Below, in pieces: positions 8,145-21,485 of a stretch of 64,000 nucleotides of DNA. Position numbers and translations under genes: made by a program. The DNA is taken from assembly GCA_963757335.1 (NCBI GenBank), contig CAVWRJ010000023.1:62001-126000 (forward strand). Direction: 5' to 3'. The notes beneath the pieces were generated by a model that did not search any database, was not told where the DNA came from, and saw only the letters and a program-made list of their open reading frames with translations. Each line of letters starts with the position of its first letter. Positions within the stretch are counted from its first letter, which is position 1. The DNA is from DASQPA01 sp963757335. GTDB taxonomy: Bacteria > Acidobacteriota > Thermoanaerobaculia > Multivoradales > UBA5704.

Positions 8145-9542
8145 TCAGAGATAGCCGAGCGCGTGGAGCTGGCGAGCGGTCTCGGGATCCGGCAGGGCAG
8201 GGGCTGCTGATGCTGCACTCGCTTCCAGCTCGTGGTCGAGGAGGCGGGTGAGGACCGCGAGCTTCCGGGGGCTCTCTCCTGCCAGGTTCCGGTGCTCTCC
8301 GGGGTCGTGGGCGAGATCGTAGAGGGCGGGTGCGGCGCTCTTTCGAAGCACCAGCTTCCAGCCCTGGTAGAGCACGGCCCGCGAGTCGGGGCCGTAGGCG
8401 GGCGACTCGGCGGCGAGGGCTCGGGGCGCGCAGTGGGCGAGCTCTTCGGAGGCGAAGCGGCCGAGGCTCTGGCCCGCCATGCCGGCGGCCGGCGGGAGCT
8501 TCAAGGCCGCAAGGATCGTGGGTGCCACATCCAGGAGGGCGACGGGGCAGGGGATGCGCGCTCCGGCCGAGATCCCCGGTCCGGCAAGAATCAGGGGGAC
8601 GTGGAGGAGCTCCTGGTAGAGAGTGTGGCCGTGCCCCACGCCCCAGATGGCGCGCGGGTCGTCGCCCTGGAGACGCTCTTCTTCGCCGTGATCCCAGAAC
8701 TCCTCGCCATGGTCAGCGGTGACCACCACGAGAGTTTCCCCTTCCCGGCCGAGCTTCCGCAGCCCGTCGAGCAGACGTCCGATCTCCCCGTCGACGTAGA
8801 GCAGGGCGCCATCGTAGAGGGCGATCTTGTGCTCCCGGAAGCGCTGGAAATCGGCCGCCTGCCAGTCTTCTTGGCGGACGAAGCTCCACTCCGCGGGGGT
8901 GGCGCCGCGTCGCGCGCCGCCCGCATCGGCGACGAGGAAGTGGCTGGCATAGGGCTCCGGCGGGGTGATCGGCTGGTGGAGGTCCATGTACTGGAGATAG
9001 AGAAAGAACGGCCGCTCGGGAGCCTGCCGCACCCAGGCGAGGGCCCGGTCGGTCAGGCTCTCTGCGGGGCTGTGGCTCGCCTCGGCGTGGTCGAAGCCGC
9101 GCTGGAAGCGTCCCCAGAGGTAGGGATTGGCCGAGAAGAGCGCCGTCCGGAGCTTCGCCCGGTGGAGGTGATCGGCGAGCGTCTCCGCCTCCGGCCGGAG
9201 CTGCGCCGGGGTCGAGCGGTCGAGCTGCCGCACCTCGCCCGCCAGGCCGGCGCCGTGCTGGGAAGGATAGAGGGAGGTTAGGAGGCTGCCGACCGCCGGC
9301 ACCGTCCAGGGGGCAGCCGAGAGGGCGTTCTCGAAGACGCTCCCCTGCCGCGCCAGGGCGTCGAGCCGCGGGGTAGTGGCGCGAGGGTAGCCGTAAGCCC
9401 CCACGTGGTCGGCGCGCAGGGTGTCGACGCAGACCACGACGACGTTCTTGGCGGTGGGACGGCAACCGAGCAGGGCGAGGACGAGGGTGGACATGAATTG
9501 GCAGAATGCTCCGAAGAGATACTCTCGTAGTCCACGTACCAT
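8145..9542 (-). CDS. Sulfatase/alkaline-phosphatase-superfamily hydrolase, probable lipoprotein
   Basis: 465 aa. VVVVCVDTLRADHVGAYGY opens the sulfatase fold, with the metal-binding Asp in CVDTLRADH. ATTPRLDALARQG follows, and later VVVTADHGEEFWDHGE, GVGHGHTLYQELLHVPLI and a C-terminal substrate cap. The canonical C/S-X-P-X-R formylglycine motif is absent: the matching position reads APWTVPAVGSLLTSLYPSQHG. It may therefore be a phosphotransferase or hydrolase using Thr/Ser rather than a true sulfatase. The N-terminus has a basic stretch, a hydrophobic run and the lipobox LALLGC. The start at 9542 is chosen because it gives a proper signal peptide; 9578 and 9494 are alternatives. Confidence 0.82.
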   Translation of the reverse strand: MVRGLREYLFGAFCQFMSTLVLALLGCRPTAKNVVVVCVDTLRADHVGAYGYPRATTPRLDALARQGSVFENALSAAPWTVPAVGSLLTSLYPSQHGAGLAGEVRQLDRSTPAQLRPEAETLADHLHRAKLRTALFSANPYLWGRFQRGFDHAEASHSPAESLTDRALAWVRQAPERPFFLYLQYMDLHQPITPPEPYASHFLVADAGGARRGATPAEWSFVRQEDWQAADFQRFREHKIALYDGALLYVDGEIGRLLDGLRKLGREGETLVVVTADHGEEFWDHGEEERLQGDDPRAIWGVGHGHTLYQELLHVPLILAGPGISAGARIPCPVALLDVAPTILAALKLPPAAGMAGQSLGRFASEELAHCAPRALAAESPAYGPDSRAVLYQGWKLVLRKSAAPALYDLAHDPGEHRNLAGESPRKLAVLTRLLDHELEASAASAAPALPDPETARQLHALGYL

Positions 9543-9663
9543 CGTGCGAGGTCCACCCATTCGCATGGCTGGCGACATAGCAAGGCGTGGGCCAGTCTCA
9601 GTCTGAGGGGCTTGGAAAGGGGTGCAATTTACTCTTTTTTTACGATGCGATGAGTCTCCTCAC

Positions 9664-10005
9664 TCAGCGAACTGCGGAGGCATTCGGGATTCCTCTCGGA
9701 GCATCCTTTTCTGGAAAGCCACCAAGGGAATAATCAACGACGAGTTCGATGAGACTCCGAAGCTGAGGCGAGCAGTTTTTGAATTCGAACAGTTCCAATG
9801 CAGGCTCGCCGTGCTTCTTCAGAGATTCTCCGATAAGCGCATGCACGTACGACTGTGTCGCATAGGCGACACCATTGAAGTCGAGAACGATTGGCTCTTT
9901 TCGCTCCAGGGCGGGGAGAATCTTCTCGATGCGGATTGCCTTCGCCTGATTCTTGTCTTCGGCAAAACCGCCCACATCCGGCCGGAGTTTGATTGCTATG
10001 CTCAT
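9664..10005 (-). CDS. STAS-like protein (DUF4325 type)
   Basis: 113 aa. It resembles the short STAS-like proteins often encoded next to GHKL ATPases: KILPALERKEPIVLDFNGV is the central strand and YATQSYVHALIGESLKKHG is the helix that carries the switch region of anti-sigma-antagonist folds. It overlaps the upstream ATPase gene by 4 nt, so the two products are probably made in equal amounts and may interact, as SpoIIAA and SpoIIAB do. The base composition is clearly lower in GC than the neighbouring genes, which suggests transfer as a cassette. The partner pathway is unknown. Confidence 0.65.
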   Translation of the reverse strand: MSIAIKLRPDVGGFAEDKNQAKAIRIEKILPALERKEPIVLDFNGVAYATQSYVHALIGESLKKHGEPALELFEFKNCSPQLRSLIELVVDYSLGGFPEKDAPRGIPNASAVR

Positions 10006-10988
10006 GTGAACTGAATCCTCCTGTGCTTCGTCGCCTTACTGGGGATCTGCTTAAAAATCCACTGGAAGAAACCTTCGTAGTCCGCGATCCTCTCCGTGCG
10101 AATCTCGACCGTGACGGCGGTGCCCTGCCAGCCCGGGAAATCCCAAAGGTCATATCGACTCTCGTCGTAAGGATCTAGGCTGAGCTCCAACTGATCTTCG
10201 TCGCTCCGCGCGCGGCGTAGCCGGTATGCAGCACGACCGGAGAGCAGAACAAAATAGCCTCCAGTCCCCTTTGCAATGCAACGGGTGATGAAGAGACCCG
10301 CCCCGGCATTGTCGGGAGTTCCATAGATACCCGGAAGAGCTCCGGTCACCCCGGGCCGCATCGCCAAACCCAGGGCAACGCGGTCGTCCAACGCAGCCTC
10401 TGGATGAGCACGGCTCAAGTGTTTCGCGATGCCGTCACCACAATCTGCTACGGCAATGGTGACCCGGTGCGGTTCCGTCTCGATGTAGCGGTGGGCGCAA
10501 ACGAAAGCACCTTCCGGAGAGTTGGAGTGCTCAAGGACGTTCCTCAAGAGTTCGCTCACGCAATACTGGACAGCCGCCAGGCTCTCAGGATCCTGCTCGA
10601 GGTGCAGCAGTGCCGAAATGTCACCTATTACTGTAGCGATCTGATCGTGCCCAGCGACTTGGCTCACTGGCAAGAAGCGTCCGGCCTCTTCATGCGCGGT
10701 GATACTGGGTGTGTAGTCGATTCCGAGATGTCCGAAGAGCCTCATCCGGGACGCATAGACAGCTTGCTGATTCAGGTTTTCTGTAATGATCCGTTTACCC
10801 TGGCGCTGGCACCAAGCACCCCAAGCCGCCACCATGCAGAGAGCGATCGGCTCCATGTGAGCCCACTTTGGATGAAGCTCCAGGACAGCGGTATCGGAAT
10901 CGTTCTCGAAAGGCCGATTGAGCTCTAGGAACGCCCTGAGATTATGAATGCTGGTGCTGTTGGGGAGGATCAGGCGCGGCATTGGCAT
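10002..10988 (-). CDS. GHKL-type ATP-binding protein
   Basis: 328 aa. The N-terminal half has no recognised domain. The C-terminal half has a histidine-kinase-like ATPase fold: YCVSELLRNVLEHSN is the N-box (E and N bind magnesium-ATP), VADCGDGIAKH the G1 box, and GAGLFITRCIAKGTGG the G2 region. There is no His phosphoacceptor domain and no membrane segment, so it is a stand-alone ATPase of the anti-sigma-kinase type. ATG at 10988 gives the N-terminus MPMPRLILPN; an upstream TTG is possible. It lies 40 nt after the topoisomerase-RecQ gene and overlaps the STAS-like gene. Low GC compared with neighbours. Confidence 0.75.
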   Translation of the reverse strand: MPMPRLILPNSTSIHNLRAFLELNRPFENDSDTAVLELHPKWAHMEPIALCMVAAWGAWCQRQGKRIITENLNQQAVYASRMRLFGHLGIDYTPSITAHEEAGRFLPVSQVAGHDQIATVIGDISALLHLEQDPESLAAVQYCVSELLRNVLEHSNSPEGAFVCAHRYIETEPHRVTIAVADCGDGIAKHLSRAHPEAALDDRVALGLAMRPGVTGALPGIYGTPDNAGAGLFITRCIAKGTGGYFVLLSGRAAYRLRRARSDEDQLELSLDPYDESRYDLWDFPGWQGTAVTVEIRTERIADYEGFFQWIFKQIPSKATKHRRIQFT

Positions 10989-11028
10989 CTCGCTATGCCA
11001 GTAAGAGTACAACAGACGACTTGCAGGC

Positions 11029-15213
<4,185 letters not shown>

Positions 15214-15306
15214 GACGGGGACATCCTACCGCTGCGATGACGCCGGACGACGAGGCGATTCATCTCCTCTCTCGTCGTCCTCGCGAGAGCGCGGAGCTGC
15301 GGTGGC

Positions 15307-17437
15307 TCACTCCGCCCGCTCTGTCATCTCCGCCCTCTCTGCCGCCAGCGCCGCGCGCGCCGCGGTGAGGAGGGCCTGGGCCGAGACCGGGCCGCCGACG
15401 GCGCCGCGCATCCAGGCGTCCGGGGTGAGGCGCCCCTGGCGGGCGATGCGCTCGCACTCGACTCCGAAGTCCGCCCCTTCGAGGTGCTCGGCGATCTGGA
15501 AGGCGATGATGTGGCCGATGGCGTAGTCGGGCAGGTAGAGCCCGTTCGAGATCATGTGCGAGTAGACGGCCAGGAGCTCGATGTCGCGCATTCCGAAGAC
15601 CGGGGCGAAGTGGCGGTTCCACACCTCGCGGGCGATTCCGAGGGTCGCCTCGCGGAGATCCGCCGGAGTCGCCTCGGGGTGGGCGTAGAGCCAGTTCCAG
15701 ACCCGGATGTCGACCAGCGACACGCCGCCGATCTCGTAGGTGTTCCAGAGTGTCCCCAGGGTGTGGTCGCGGCGCGCCTCGGCGCCGGTGCCGCCGCAGC
15801 CCCAGAAGCTCCAGGTCGCGGCCCTGGTAGACGAAGGCGAAGGCCTCGGTGCAGGCGTTGTTGGGGACCGAGGCGAGCCACCAGTGGTCGATGCCGTGGA
15901 GCGAGAAGACCTGCTCGACGTTGTGCCCCAGCTCGTGGAGGGCGACGTTGTAACCCATGTAGTCCATGCCGCCCCGCGGCACCCGGGTGCGCAGGTGGGC
16001 GCGGTCCTCGCGCCGCATGGCGGGGAGAGCGTGGCCGGCGCCGCGCGCCGGATCGACGGCGATCCGCTCGGCGAGCCAGGCCGCCCGCTCGGGCGTAAAC
16101 CCCAGGGTCACCAGGGTTTGGGGGAGGGCGGCGGCGAAGGCCTCGATCGTCGGGTAGCGCTCGCGGACCCGCGCGTCGAGCTCCCCCTCGTCATGCTTGC
16201 CGCGCGACTTGAAACCGGGATACCAGAGGTCGAACGGTTCGAGCGGCCGCCCCAGCCGGCGGGCGATCGCCTGGCCCAGCTCCCGGACCTCCGGTGCGTC
16301 GAGCACCGAGACCAGAAGGGCCTCGACCTCCGCCTCCGGGATCTGGCGGTCGCGCTCGAAGCGCCGGGCGACGAAGGTGGGCTCGGTGGGGCTGAACGGG
16401 TCGAGCTTGCGCTCGGCGTGAAAGATTTCGAGCAGCCGGGCGTAGCGGGTGTCCGGCTCGCGCTCGGCCGGCCGGCCGGGGCCAGAGACCCCCAGTGCGG
16501 CAGGCCAGGTGCGATTCTCGACCGGATCCCAGAGCACCTCGGGGTTGTCGATCACCTCGGCCGGGATCTCCTGGCGGACGATCCGCTCCATGATCCGCTG
16601 GGTGAGCCGCTGCTTGGCCAGGCCGTCCGGCTCGGCGTAGCGGGCGGCGAGGTCGTCCCGGAGGCCCCAGTGGCTGATGAGGCGGAGGCCCTCGGGGAAC
16701 GGGCACTCGCCGCCGCTAGCGCTCTGGATGACGACCCGGTCCAGCCGCAGGTTGTACTCGGCGATATAGCGGTCGGCGGCGTTGAACGCGCGGGTGACTT
16801 CGAGGAGCACCGCGGCGGGGATGCGGACGGCGAAGCGGTCCATCATCCGCGAGCGCGCCCAGGCCTCGCGGTCCCAGGAGGCCCCCTGGGCGAGCCGCTC
16901 GGCCAGGGTGTGCACGGGGAAGTTGAGGAGAGCGAGGAACGCCACCTTGGTGGCGAAGAGGTCCTCCTCGACATGCGCCCCGAGGTCGAGGTCGCCCAGC
17001 CGGCGGTCGAGGGCGGAGAGGGGGCCGGTGTCGGTGTCGAGCGGCGTCATCACCTCCCGGCGGACTTCGAGCACGTGCCCGTCGATCTGCTCCATCCGCC
17101 GCTCCAGAAGAGCGAAGGTGGCGGCGAGCTCCGCGGGATCGGCGAGGAAGCTCTCCTCGCAGAAGACGGCGAGCGCCTCCCCATCCCCATCCTCCGGCCA
17201 CCAGCGCTCGGCCACCTGCTGGACTCCCAGCCGGATACGCTCGGCCTGCGCCTCGCCGAAGCGGGCGAGGAGCCGCTCGATCGCCCGCTCCGCGGGGTTG
17301 CCTTCCGACGGGCGGGGCGCGGGAGGCGCCGTGCCGGTAGTCCGGACGGCCTCGGCGATGCCGGCGGCCATCGCGGCCGTCGCGGCCGCCAGGGGGGCGA
17401 GCGGCAGGAGGAGGGGCAGCAGGGGGTGCAGGGTCAT
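15307..17437 (-). CDS. Exported gluzincin metallopeptidase, M3-like (frame broken near 15.8 kb)
   Basis: The ATG at 17437 has AAAGGAG upstream and opens a hydrophobic Leu/Ala-rich signal-like segment. The body reads through to NVALHELGHNVEQVF, a HExxH zinc site, with the third ligand probably E in NNACTEAFAFV, 26 residues after the second His. After GRDLELLG the frame changes by one base (15797-15810). The continuation, W-G-C-G-G-T-G then LGTLWNTYEIGGVSLVDI and LYLPDYAIGHIIAFQI, is in the other frame and ends at 15307. Both halves look well conserved. The break may be a sequencing indel or a recent mutation. The intact product would be about 709 aa. The exact peptidase family is uncertain. 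Confidence 0.75.
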
Positions 17438-17531
17438 CGGTGCTCCTTTCGGGGAGATTCTATCGTCTCGGGGTCGGCTCTCCGCCCGGCCGGGTTCACT
17501 GGATACAATGGGGAACGCGAGAGGAGATCCC

Positions 17532-17873
17532 ATGAACCCCAACCCCCGTCCCCAGCAGGCTGCCTTCGACCTCGCCGAGCTGGCCGCCCGCCGCGCCAGC
17601 ACCGGCGACCCCTGGCTCGAATTCTTCCGCACCGAGACCCTCCGCACCGGCCTCTACGTCCTGCCGGTCGACGGGGTGGACGACCAGACCCCGCACGCCG
17701 AGGACGAGGTCTACTACATCATCGACGGCCGGGCGGTGCTCGACATCGACGGCCGAGACCACCCGGTCGTACCCGGCTCCATCCTCTACGTCCGCGCCGA
17801 GGTCCCCCACCGGTTCCACTCGATCAGCGAGGAGCTCACGGTGCTGGTGTTCTTCGCCTCGGGGAAGGGGTAG
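17532..17873 (+). CDS. Cupin-domain protein
   Basis: 113 aa, single beta-barrel cupin. The first motif region is TPHAEDEVYYIIDGRAVL (a variant of HxH..E) and the second is VPHRFHSISEELTVLVFF with PxHxH-like histidines. These form a metal site in cupins. The start ATG follows GAGGAGATCCC. It is divergent from the peptidase gene (94-nt gap) and convergent with the AAA+ gene (21-nt gap). The substrate cannot be predicted; small stand-alone cupins may be enzymes or sugar- or metal-binding proteins. Confidence 0.85.
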   Translation: MNPNPRPQQAAFDLAELAARRASTGDPWLEFFRTETLRTGLYVLPVDGVDDQTPHAEDEVYYIIDGRAVLDIDGRDHPVVPGSILYVRAEVPHRFHSISEELTVLVFFASGKG

Positions 17874-17894
17874 CGCCTCGGCGTTCCCCTCCCC

Positions 17895-18983
17895 TTAGAC
17901 CGCTGGTTTGAGGGCGCTGGCCACCACCCGGTCGTCGATTACCAGCCGGTGCCCCTCGCCGTTCTGAACCACCTCTTCGCGCGAGAAGGGGTCGAACTCG
18001 AAGGGTTTGATGATCCGGCCGTAGACCGACTTCAGGGCCCGGGCGCCGATCCGGCTGCTCTTCGACGCCTCGTCGGCGATCTTCTGCACCGCGGGGTCGG
18101 TGACTTCGAGCTCGATCCCATAATTCTTGAAGAAGTTTTTGGACGCCGAGAGGACCCCCTCCTGCGGCTCCTTGAAGATGCGCGCCAGAGTGCTGACGTT
18201 CAGGTCCTCCAGGATGACCGCGTTGTCGAAGCGGGAGAGGAACTGCGGCTGCATGCCGTACTCGAAGAGGTCCTCGGGCTTGAAGTGGTGGCGCAGAGTA
18301 AAGTATTCGCGGATCGTGATCTTGCCGTTGTCGTAGGTGGTGATGGTCGGCAGCTTGGTGCCGCTCTTGGGCGAGGTCACCCGCTTGAACACCTGGTCGT
18401 AGAGGGTCTCGAAGGCCCCGGCGCAGAGGAAGAGCATCTTCCCGGTGTCGATCGAGACGCTCGACGTCTCCGCCACCTTGTTCTTCATCACCGTCATCTT
18501 GTGGAGCACCCGCTCGCCCTCGATCAAGGTCAAGAGGGCCTGCTGGATGTTCAAGCCGGTGACGTAGGGCTTGCCGCCCAAAAGGCCGGAGACCTTGTCC
18601 ACCTCGTCGAGGCAGACCGTGGCCCGCTCCATGGTGCGGCCGATCTCCTCGGCCGTGGCGTCCGGGCCGAGGAGCTGGCGCGCCCGCTCTTCCAGGCGCG
18701 AGAAGAGCGGCGAGATGTCCACCGCCCCCTCCTCGGTCGCGAACGTGCTGGTGTTCATGATGAGCACCACCCGGTACTCCTTGAACTCCTCGCGCTCGGC
18801 ATAGAGCGCTTCCATGGCCCGCATGATGGTGGTCTTGCCGGTGCCGGAGTTGCCGACCAGGAGGAGGTTGCCGTACCGCTCCCCCTGGAGATGCTTGAAG
18901 ATCGCGACCGAGACGTACTTGAGCGTCTCCTCCTGTCCGATCACGCGCTGCTGTAGGACGTTGTTGATGTCGACTGGCTTCAT
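17895..18983 (-). CDS. ClpX-like AAA+ ATPase without zinc-binding domain
   Basis: 362 aa. Following VIGQEETLKYVSVAIFKHLQ, the AAA+ core has Walker A LLVGNSGTGKTTIMRA, Walker B TVCLDEVDKVSGL, the arginine-finger-containing FLSRFDNAVIL, and sensor-2 SSRIGARALKSVYGRIIKPF. The order and the C-terminal D2-like region match the ClpX/HslU branch. However, the N-terminal Cys4 zinc domain and the IGF loop that docks ClpP are absent, so it likely works without ClpP. ATG at 18983 is preceded by an AAAGAG ribosome site. It stands alone between the cupin gene and the 21-bp repeat region. Its client is unknown. Confidence 0.82.
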   Translation of the reverse strand: MKPVDINNVLQQRVIGQEETLKYVSVAIFKHLQGERYGNLLLVGNSGTGKTTIMRAMEALYAEREEFKEYRVVLIMNTSTFATEEGAVDISPLFSRLEERARQLLGPDATAEEIGRTMERATVCLDEVDKVSGLLGGKPYVTGLNIQQALLTLIEGERVLHKMTVMKNKVAETSSVSIDTGKMLFLCAGAFETLYDQVFKRVTSPKSGTKLPTITTYDNGKITIREYFTLRHHFKPEDLFEYGMQPQFLSRFDNAVILEDLNVSTLARIFKEPQEGVLSASKNFFKNYGIELEVTDPAVQKIADEASKSSRIGARALKSVYGRIIKPFEFDPFSREEVVQNGEGHRLVIDDRVVASALKPAV

Positions 18984-19191
18984 GGTTGCTCTTTCTATCC
19001 AAACCTCAGGTATGCCCTCCCGGGAGTTCTCCCCAGGGCGGTCTTCCATTATACGGGGGTGGCGCAAGCGGGGCTTCTCGCGCCGGACGGGAGGAGCGGG
19101 AACAATGCGGGCGATGCGGAGACCGAGTTGGTCTTCCCCCGACCTTCGCGGACCGTGAAGGTACCTCCGCGGGCCTCTGGCGATCGGCGCG

Positions 19192-19323
19192 GCGTCTCTA
19201 CGAGCGCCCGTACCTTCTCCATCGAGGCCCGTAGCGTCTCCAACGAGGCTCGTAGCGTCTCTGATCGTCGCCACAGTGTCTCAGCGGAGTTTCTAGTGTC
19301 TCCAGCGAGCTTTCCTGTGTCTT
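19192..19323 (-). repeat. 21-bp minisatellite, left array (reverse orientation)
   Basis: Units marked by G(C/T)GTCTC start at 19192, 19213 (degenerate), 19234, 19255, 19276, 19296 and 19317: a 21-bp period with a single 20-bp step. On the minus strand they read as the seven-residue consensus ETLRASL, for example ETLRASLETLRASM. Leu at positions 3 and 7 gives the 3-4 spacing of a coiled coil. Units diverge at the ends. The array points toward the right-hand array. Confidence 0.85.
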
Positions 19324-19335
19324 CAAACCCGTGTC

Positions 19336-19607
19336 GAGACCCTGGAAATCTCTCTGGAGATGCTACAAATTCGAACGGAGACACTAGGAAAGTCGCTTGA
19401 GACACTGAAAACTAACTCTGAGACACTAGAATCTCCGTGGAGACGCTGGAAATTCCGGCGGAGACACTACAGCTTCTCTTGGAGACACTACGGACTCGAT
19501 TTGAGACACTAGAACCCTGGATAGAGACACAAACAGCCACGCCGGAGCCTTCAGAAGCTCGGCTTGAGACGCTAGGCTCCCGATTCGAGGCCCGGAGAGG
19601 CTGGGTA
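19336..19607 (+). repeat. 21-bp minisatellite, right array (forward orientation)
   Basis: Thirteen units marked by GAGAC(A/G)CT start at 19336, 19357, 19378, 19399, 19420, 19440, 19461, 19482, 19503, 19524, 19545, 19566 and 19587. The period is exactly 21 bp except one 20-bp step. The plus-strand translation of the second part reads ETLQLLLETLRTRFETLEPW, again a heptad with ETL at its head. The array is the mirror image of the left array. The 656-nt interval between the AAA+ and PLD genes holds no other convincing gene; short frames over both arrays lack ribosome sites, and the 20-bp steps break them. Confidence 0.87.
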
Positions 19608-19639
19608 GAGCTCCGACCTTGAGTCTCGCGTCGGCAGGC

Positions 19640-21367
19640 TCACGTCCCCGCGAAGAGTTTCCGGTCCAGCGCCTTGTCGCTGCCCTCGGCGTAATAGGGG
19701 GCGGACCAGCTGTCGTCGGTCGCCAGCTTCAGCATCTCGTCCGTGGTCTTGCCCGCCGCCTTGGCTCCGGCCTCGGCTTTGGCCCGCGCCGCTCGGAAGT
19801 GGTAGTGCTCGAACATGCGCATGAACTCGGTGGCGTAGATGTCGGTGATCGCCTTGTCGCCGCGGATGAGGAGGCTGTTCGAGTCGTTGTTGACGGTCGA
19901 GTTGTTGGAGAAGTTGGCGGAGCCGGTGACGAGGATGGGATCGTCGCCGAAGGGGTCGGCCACGATGATCTTCGAGTGGATGTGGATGCCGGCATGGTGG
20001 AAGTGCTCCGGCGTGTCCTTCTCTAAGAGCTTCTCCTGGAAGTCCGCCAAGGGGGAGCTCAAGGTGGCGGCGAAAGCGATCTCGTTCTGCTTGGAGCCCT
20101 CGACGATCTCGATCTGATTCTGCTTGCCGAAACTGCTCTCCTTGTCGGCGAGGAGGTAGTGGAGGGTTCCCGCCGGCACCTCGGAGAAGGTGGCCTTGAT
20201 CTGGTCGGCAAGCTCGAAGGGAGCACAGACGAGGAGGCACTTGGCGCCCTTGCAGATCGAGGCATAGAGGTCGAGCATCGTCGTGTTCGGCTGCGGCGAG
20301 AAGATCGGCCAGAGGCCGGGACCGGGGGGGCACTCCTTCGGCACGGCGGTGAGCTTGCCGAGCGCCACTTTAAGCGGCGCGGCCTCCGTGTCGGCTCGAA
20401 GAAGCTCGAAATACTGCTCGTAGATCGCCGCCACCGCCGGATCGTAGACGGCGTGCCCGACGTTCAGCTGGCCGTAGATGCCGCCCTCGGTCCAGTTGGT
20501 CGAGCCGGTCCACACCGCCTGCGGCACGAGGACGCCGTTCTCGTCCTTCTTTAAAAGGACGACGAACTTGTTGTGCATGATGGCGCCCTGCGGATTGGCT
20601 TTCCGCTGGGTCGCCACCCCGTCGAGACCGTTGGCCTTGGCGGCCGCCTCGTTCTTCGTCCAGGTGGTGTCGACGTCGCCCTTGTGCCGGAAGTGATAGG
20701 CCACCTCGACGTCGACGCCGCGGTCCAGGGCCCGCTTCAAGCCGGCGAGCAGCTCGGGCTTCTGGAACTCGTAGATGGCGGCATGGAGGGCGAAGGAGCC
20801 GTCCGTGGCCTGGTCGAGAAAGGCGAGAATGGCCTCCTCGAGGCCCCGGGAGAGCCACTTGAGAGCCGCCGCCCGCTGATCCGGATCGAGCTTGTCCGGG
20901 TCCGCTTGACCGAACTTGGCGTTGTAGGCCTGGCTCGCGGCGGCGCCGCGGTTAAAGAAGATGGGCGTCTTTTGAGACGTCGGGTCCTCCGTCGTCACCT
21001 CGATGTCCGCCGTCGCCCCGTCGGTGAGCTGGCCGGGCTGGCCGTAGCGGGCGGTCACCGTGAAGCGGTAGCGCTCTCCAGGCTTGACGGTGTAGTCGCC
21101 CCAGCGGAACTTCTGGAGCGGAGCGGTGGCGGTGGTCGCGAGCCCCGGGCTGGTATCGCCGGGGAAGCGCAGGGAGTTGGGGAGGACCCGGGCCGCCGGC
21201 GCGCCCACCGGCGGCGGGCCGTCCGCAGCACCGAGATCGGTCCGCGAGATCGTGAAGCCGAGGCACCCCGCCCGCTTCGCCTCGTCGAGGTCGATCCCCA
21301 GGAGGATGTTGTACGTCCCTGAGATGGCGCGGAGGGTCAGGCCGTCCTTGCTGGTGCTGGCTCGCAT
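19640..21367 (-). CDS. Phospholipase D-superfamily protein
   Basis: 575 aa with two HKD-type motifs. The first is GAIMHNKFVVLL (HNK at 265-267) followed by WTGSTNWTEGG. The second is GIHIHSKIIVADPF followed by VTGSANFSNNSTVNNDSN. The paired motifs form one active site that uses His to cleave phosphodiester bonds. The first 130 residues are beta-rich, with a ...GERYRFTVTARYG segment typical of an Ig/fibronectin-type domain. No signal peptide is seen. The ATG at 21367 has an AGGGAG site. It is divergent from the helicase gene. Function could be lipase, nuclease or toxin-like; sequence alone does not decide. Confidence 0.88.
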   Translation of the reverse strand: MRASTSKDGLTLRAISGTYNILLGIDLDEAKRAGCLGFTISRTDLGAADGPPPVGAPAARVLPNSLRFPGDTSPGLATTATAPLQKFRWGDYTVKPGERYRFTVTARYGQPGQLTDGATADIEVTTEDPTSQKTPIFFNRGAAASQAYNAKFGQADPDKLDPDQRAAALKWLSRGLEEAILAFLDQATDGSFALHAAIYEFQKPELLAGLKRALDRGVDVEVAYHFRHKGDVDTTWTKNEAAAKANGLDGVATQRKANPQGAIMHNKFVVLLKKDENGVLVPQAVWTGSTNWTEGGIYGQLNVGHAVYDPAVAAIYEQYFELLRADTEAAPLKVALGKLTAVPKECPPGPGLWPIFSPQPNTTMLDLYASICKGAKCLLVCAPFELADQIKATFSEVPAGTLHYLLADKESSFGKQNQIEIVEGSKQNEIAFAATLSSPLADFQEKLLEKDTPEHFHHAGIHIHSKIIVADPFGDDPILVTGSANFSNNSTVNNDSNSLLIRGDKAITDIYATEFMRMFEHYHFRAARAKAEAGAKAAGKTTDEMLKLATDDSWSAPYYAEGSDKALDRKLFAGT

Positions 21368-21401
21368 GTCGCAGCTCCCTTGTCGATGGATAATTTAGTG
21401 G

Positions 21402-21407
21402 ATTATA
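21402..21407 (-). promoter_or_regulatory. Probable -10 element (TATAAT) for the PLD-like gene
   Basis: The reverse strand reads TATAAT exactly, 35 nt before the ATG, in an unusually AT-rich 30-bp patch between two divergent genes. No convincing -35 box is seen at 17 bp, so the element is only probable. Confidence 0.45.
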
Positions 21408-21485
21408 CCTTGTGGCTTACTCGCGGTGGCCCGCCGCACACCCCAGCTTGCCATCCCGGCTCCGCTCGTCCAGACTTCCACCCCT

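Noticed and set aside
8145..9542. Canonical formylglycine sulfatase
   Set aside because: The C/S-X-P-X-R activation motif is absent, so only superfamily membership is claimed.
15740..17911. A 723-codon open frame antisense to the peptidase and cupin region
   Set aside because: Mirror frame without recognisable motifs; it covers genes on both strands.
19192..19607. CRISPR array
   Set aside because: Units are contiguous 21-mers with no unique spacers, reverse orientation midway, and no cas genes nearby.
19437..19622. Short protein gene over the right minisatellite array
   Set aside because: No ribosome site, starts and ends inside the repeat, and the 20-bp unit breaks the frame upstream. Kept as a repeat and possible relic.
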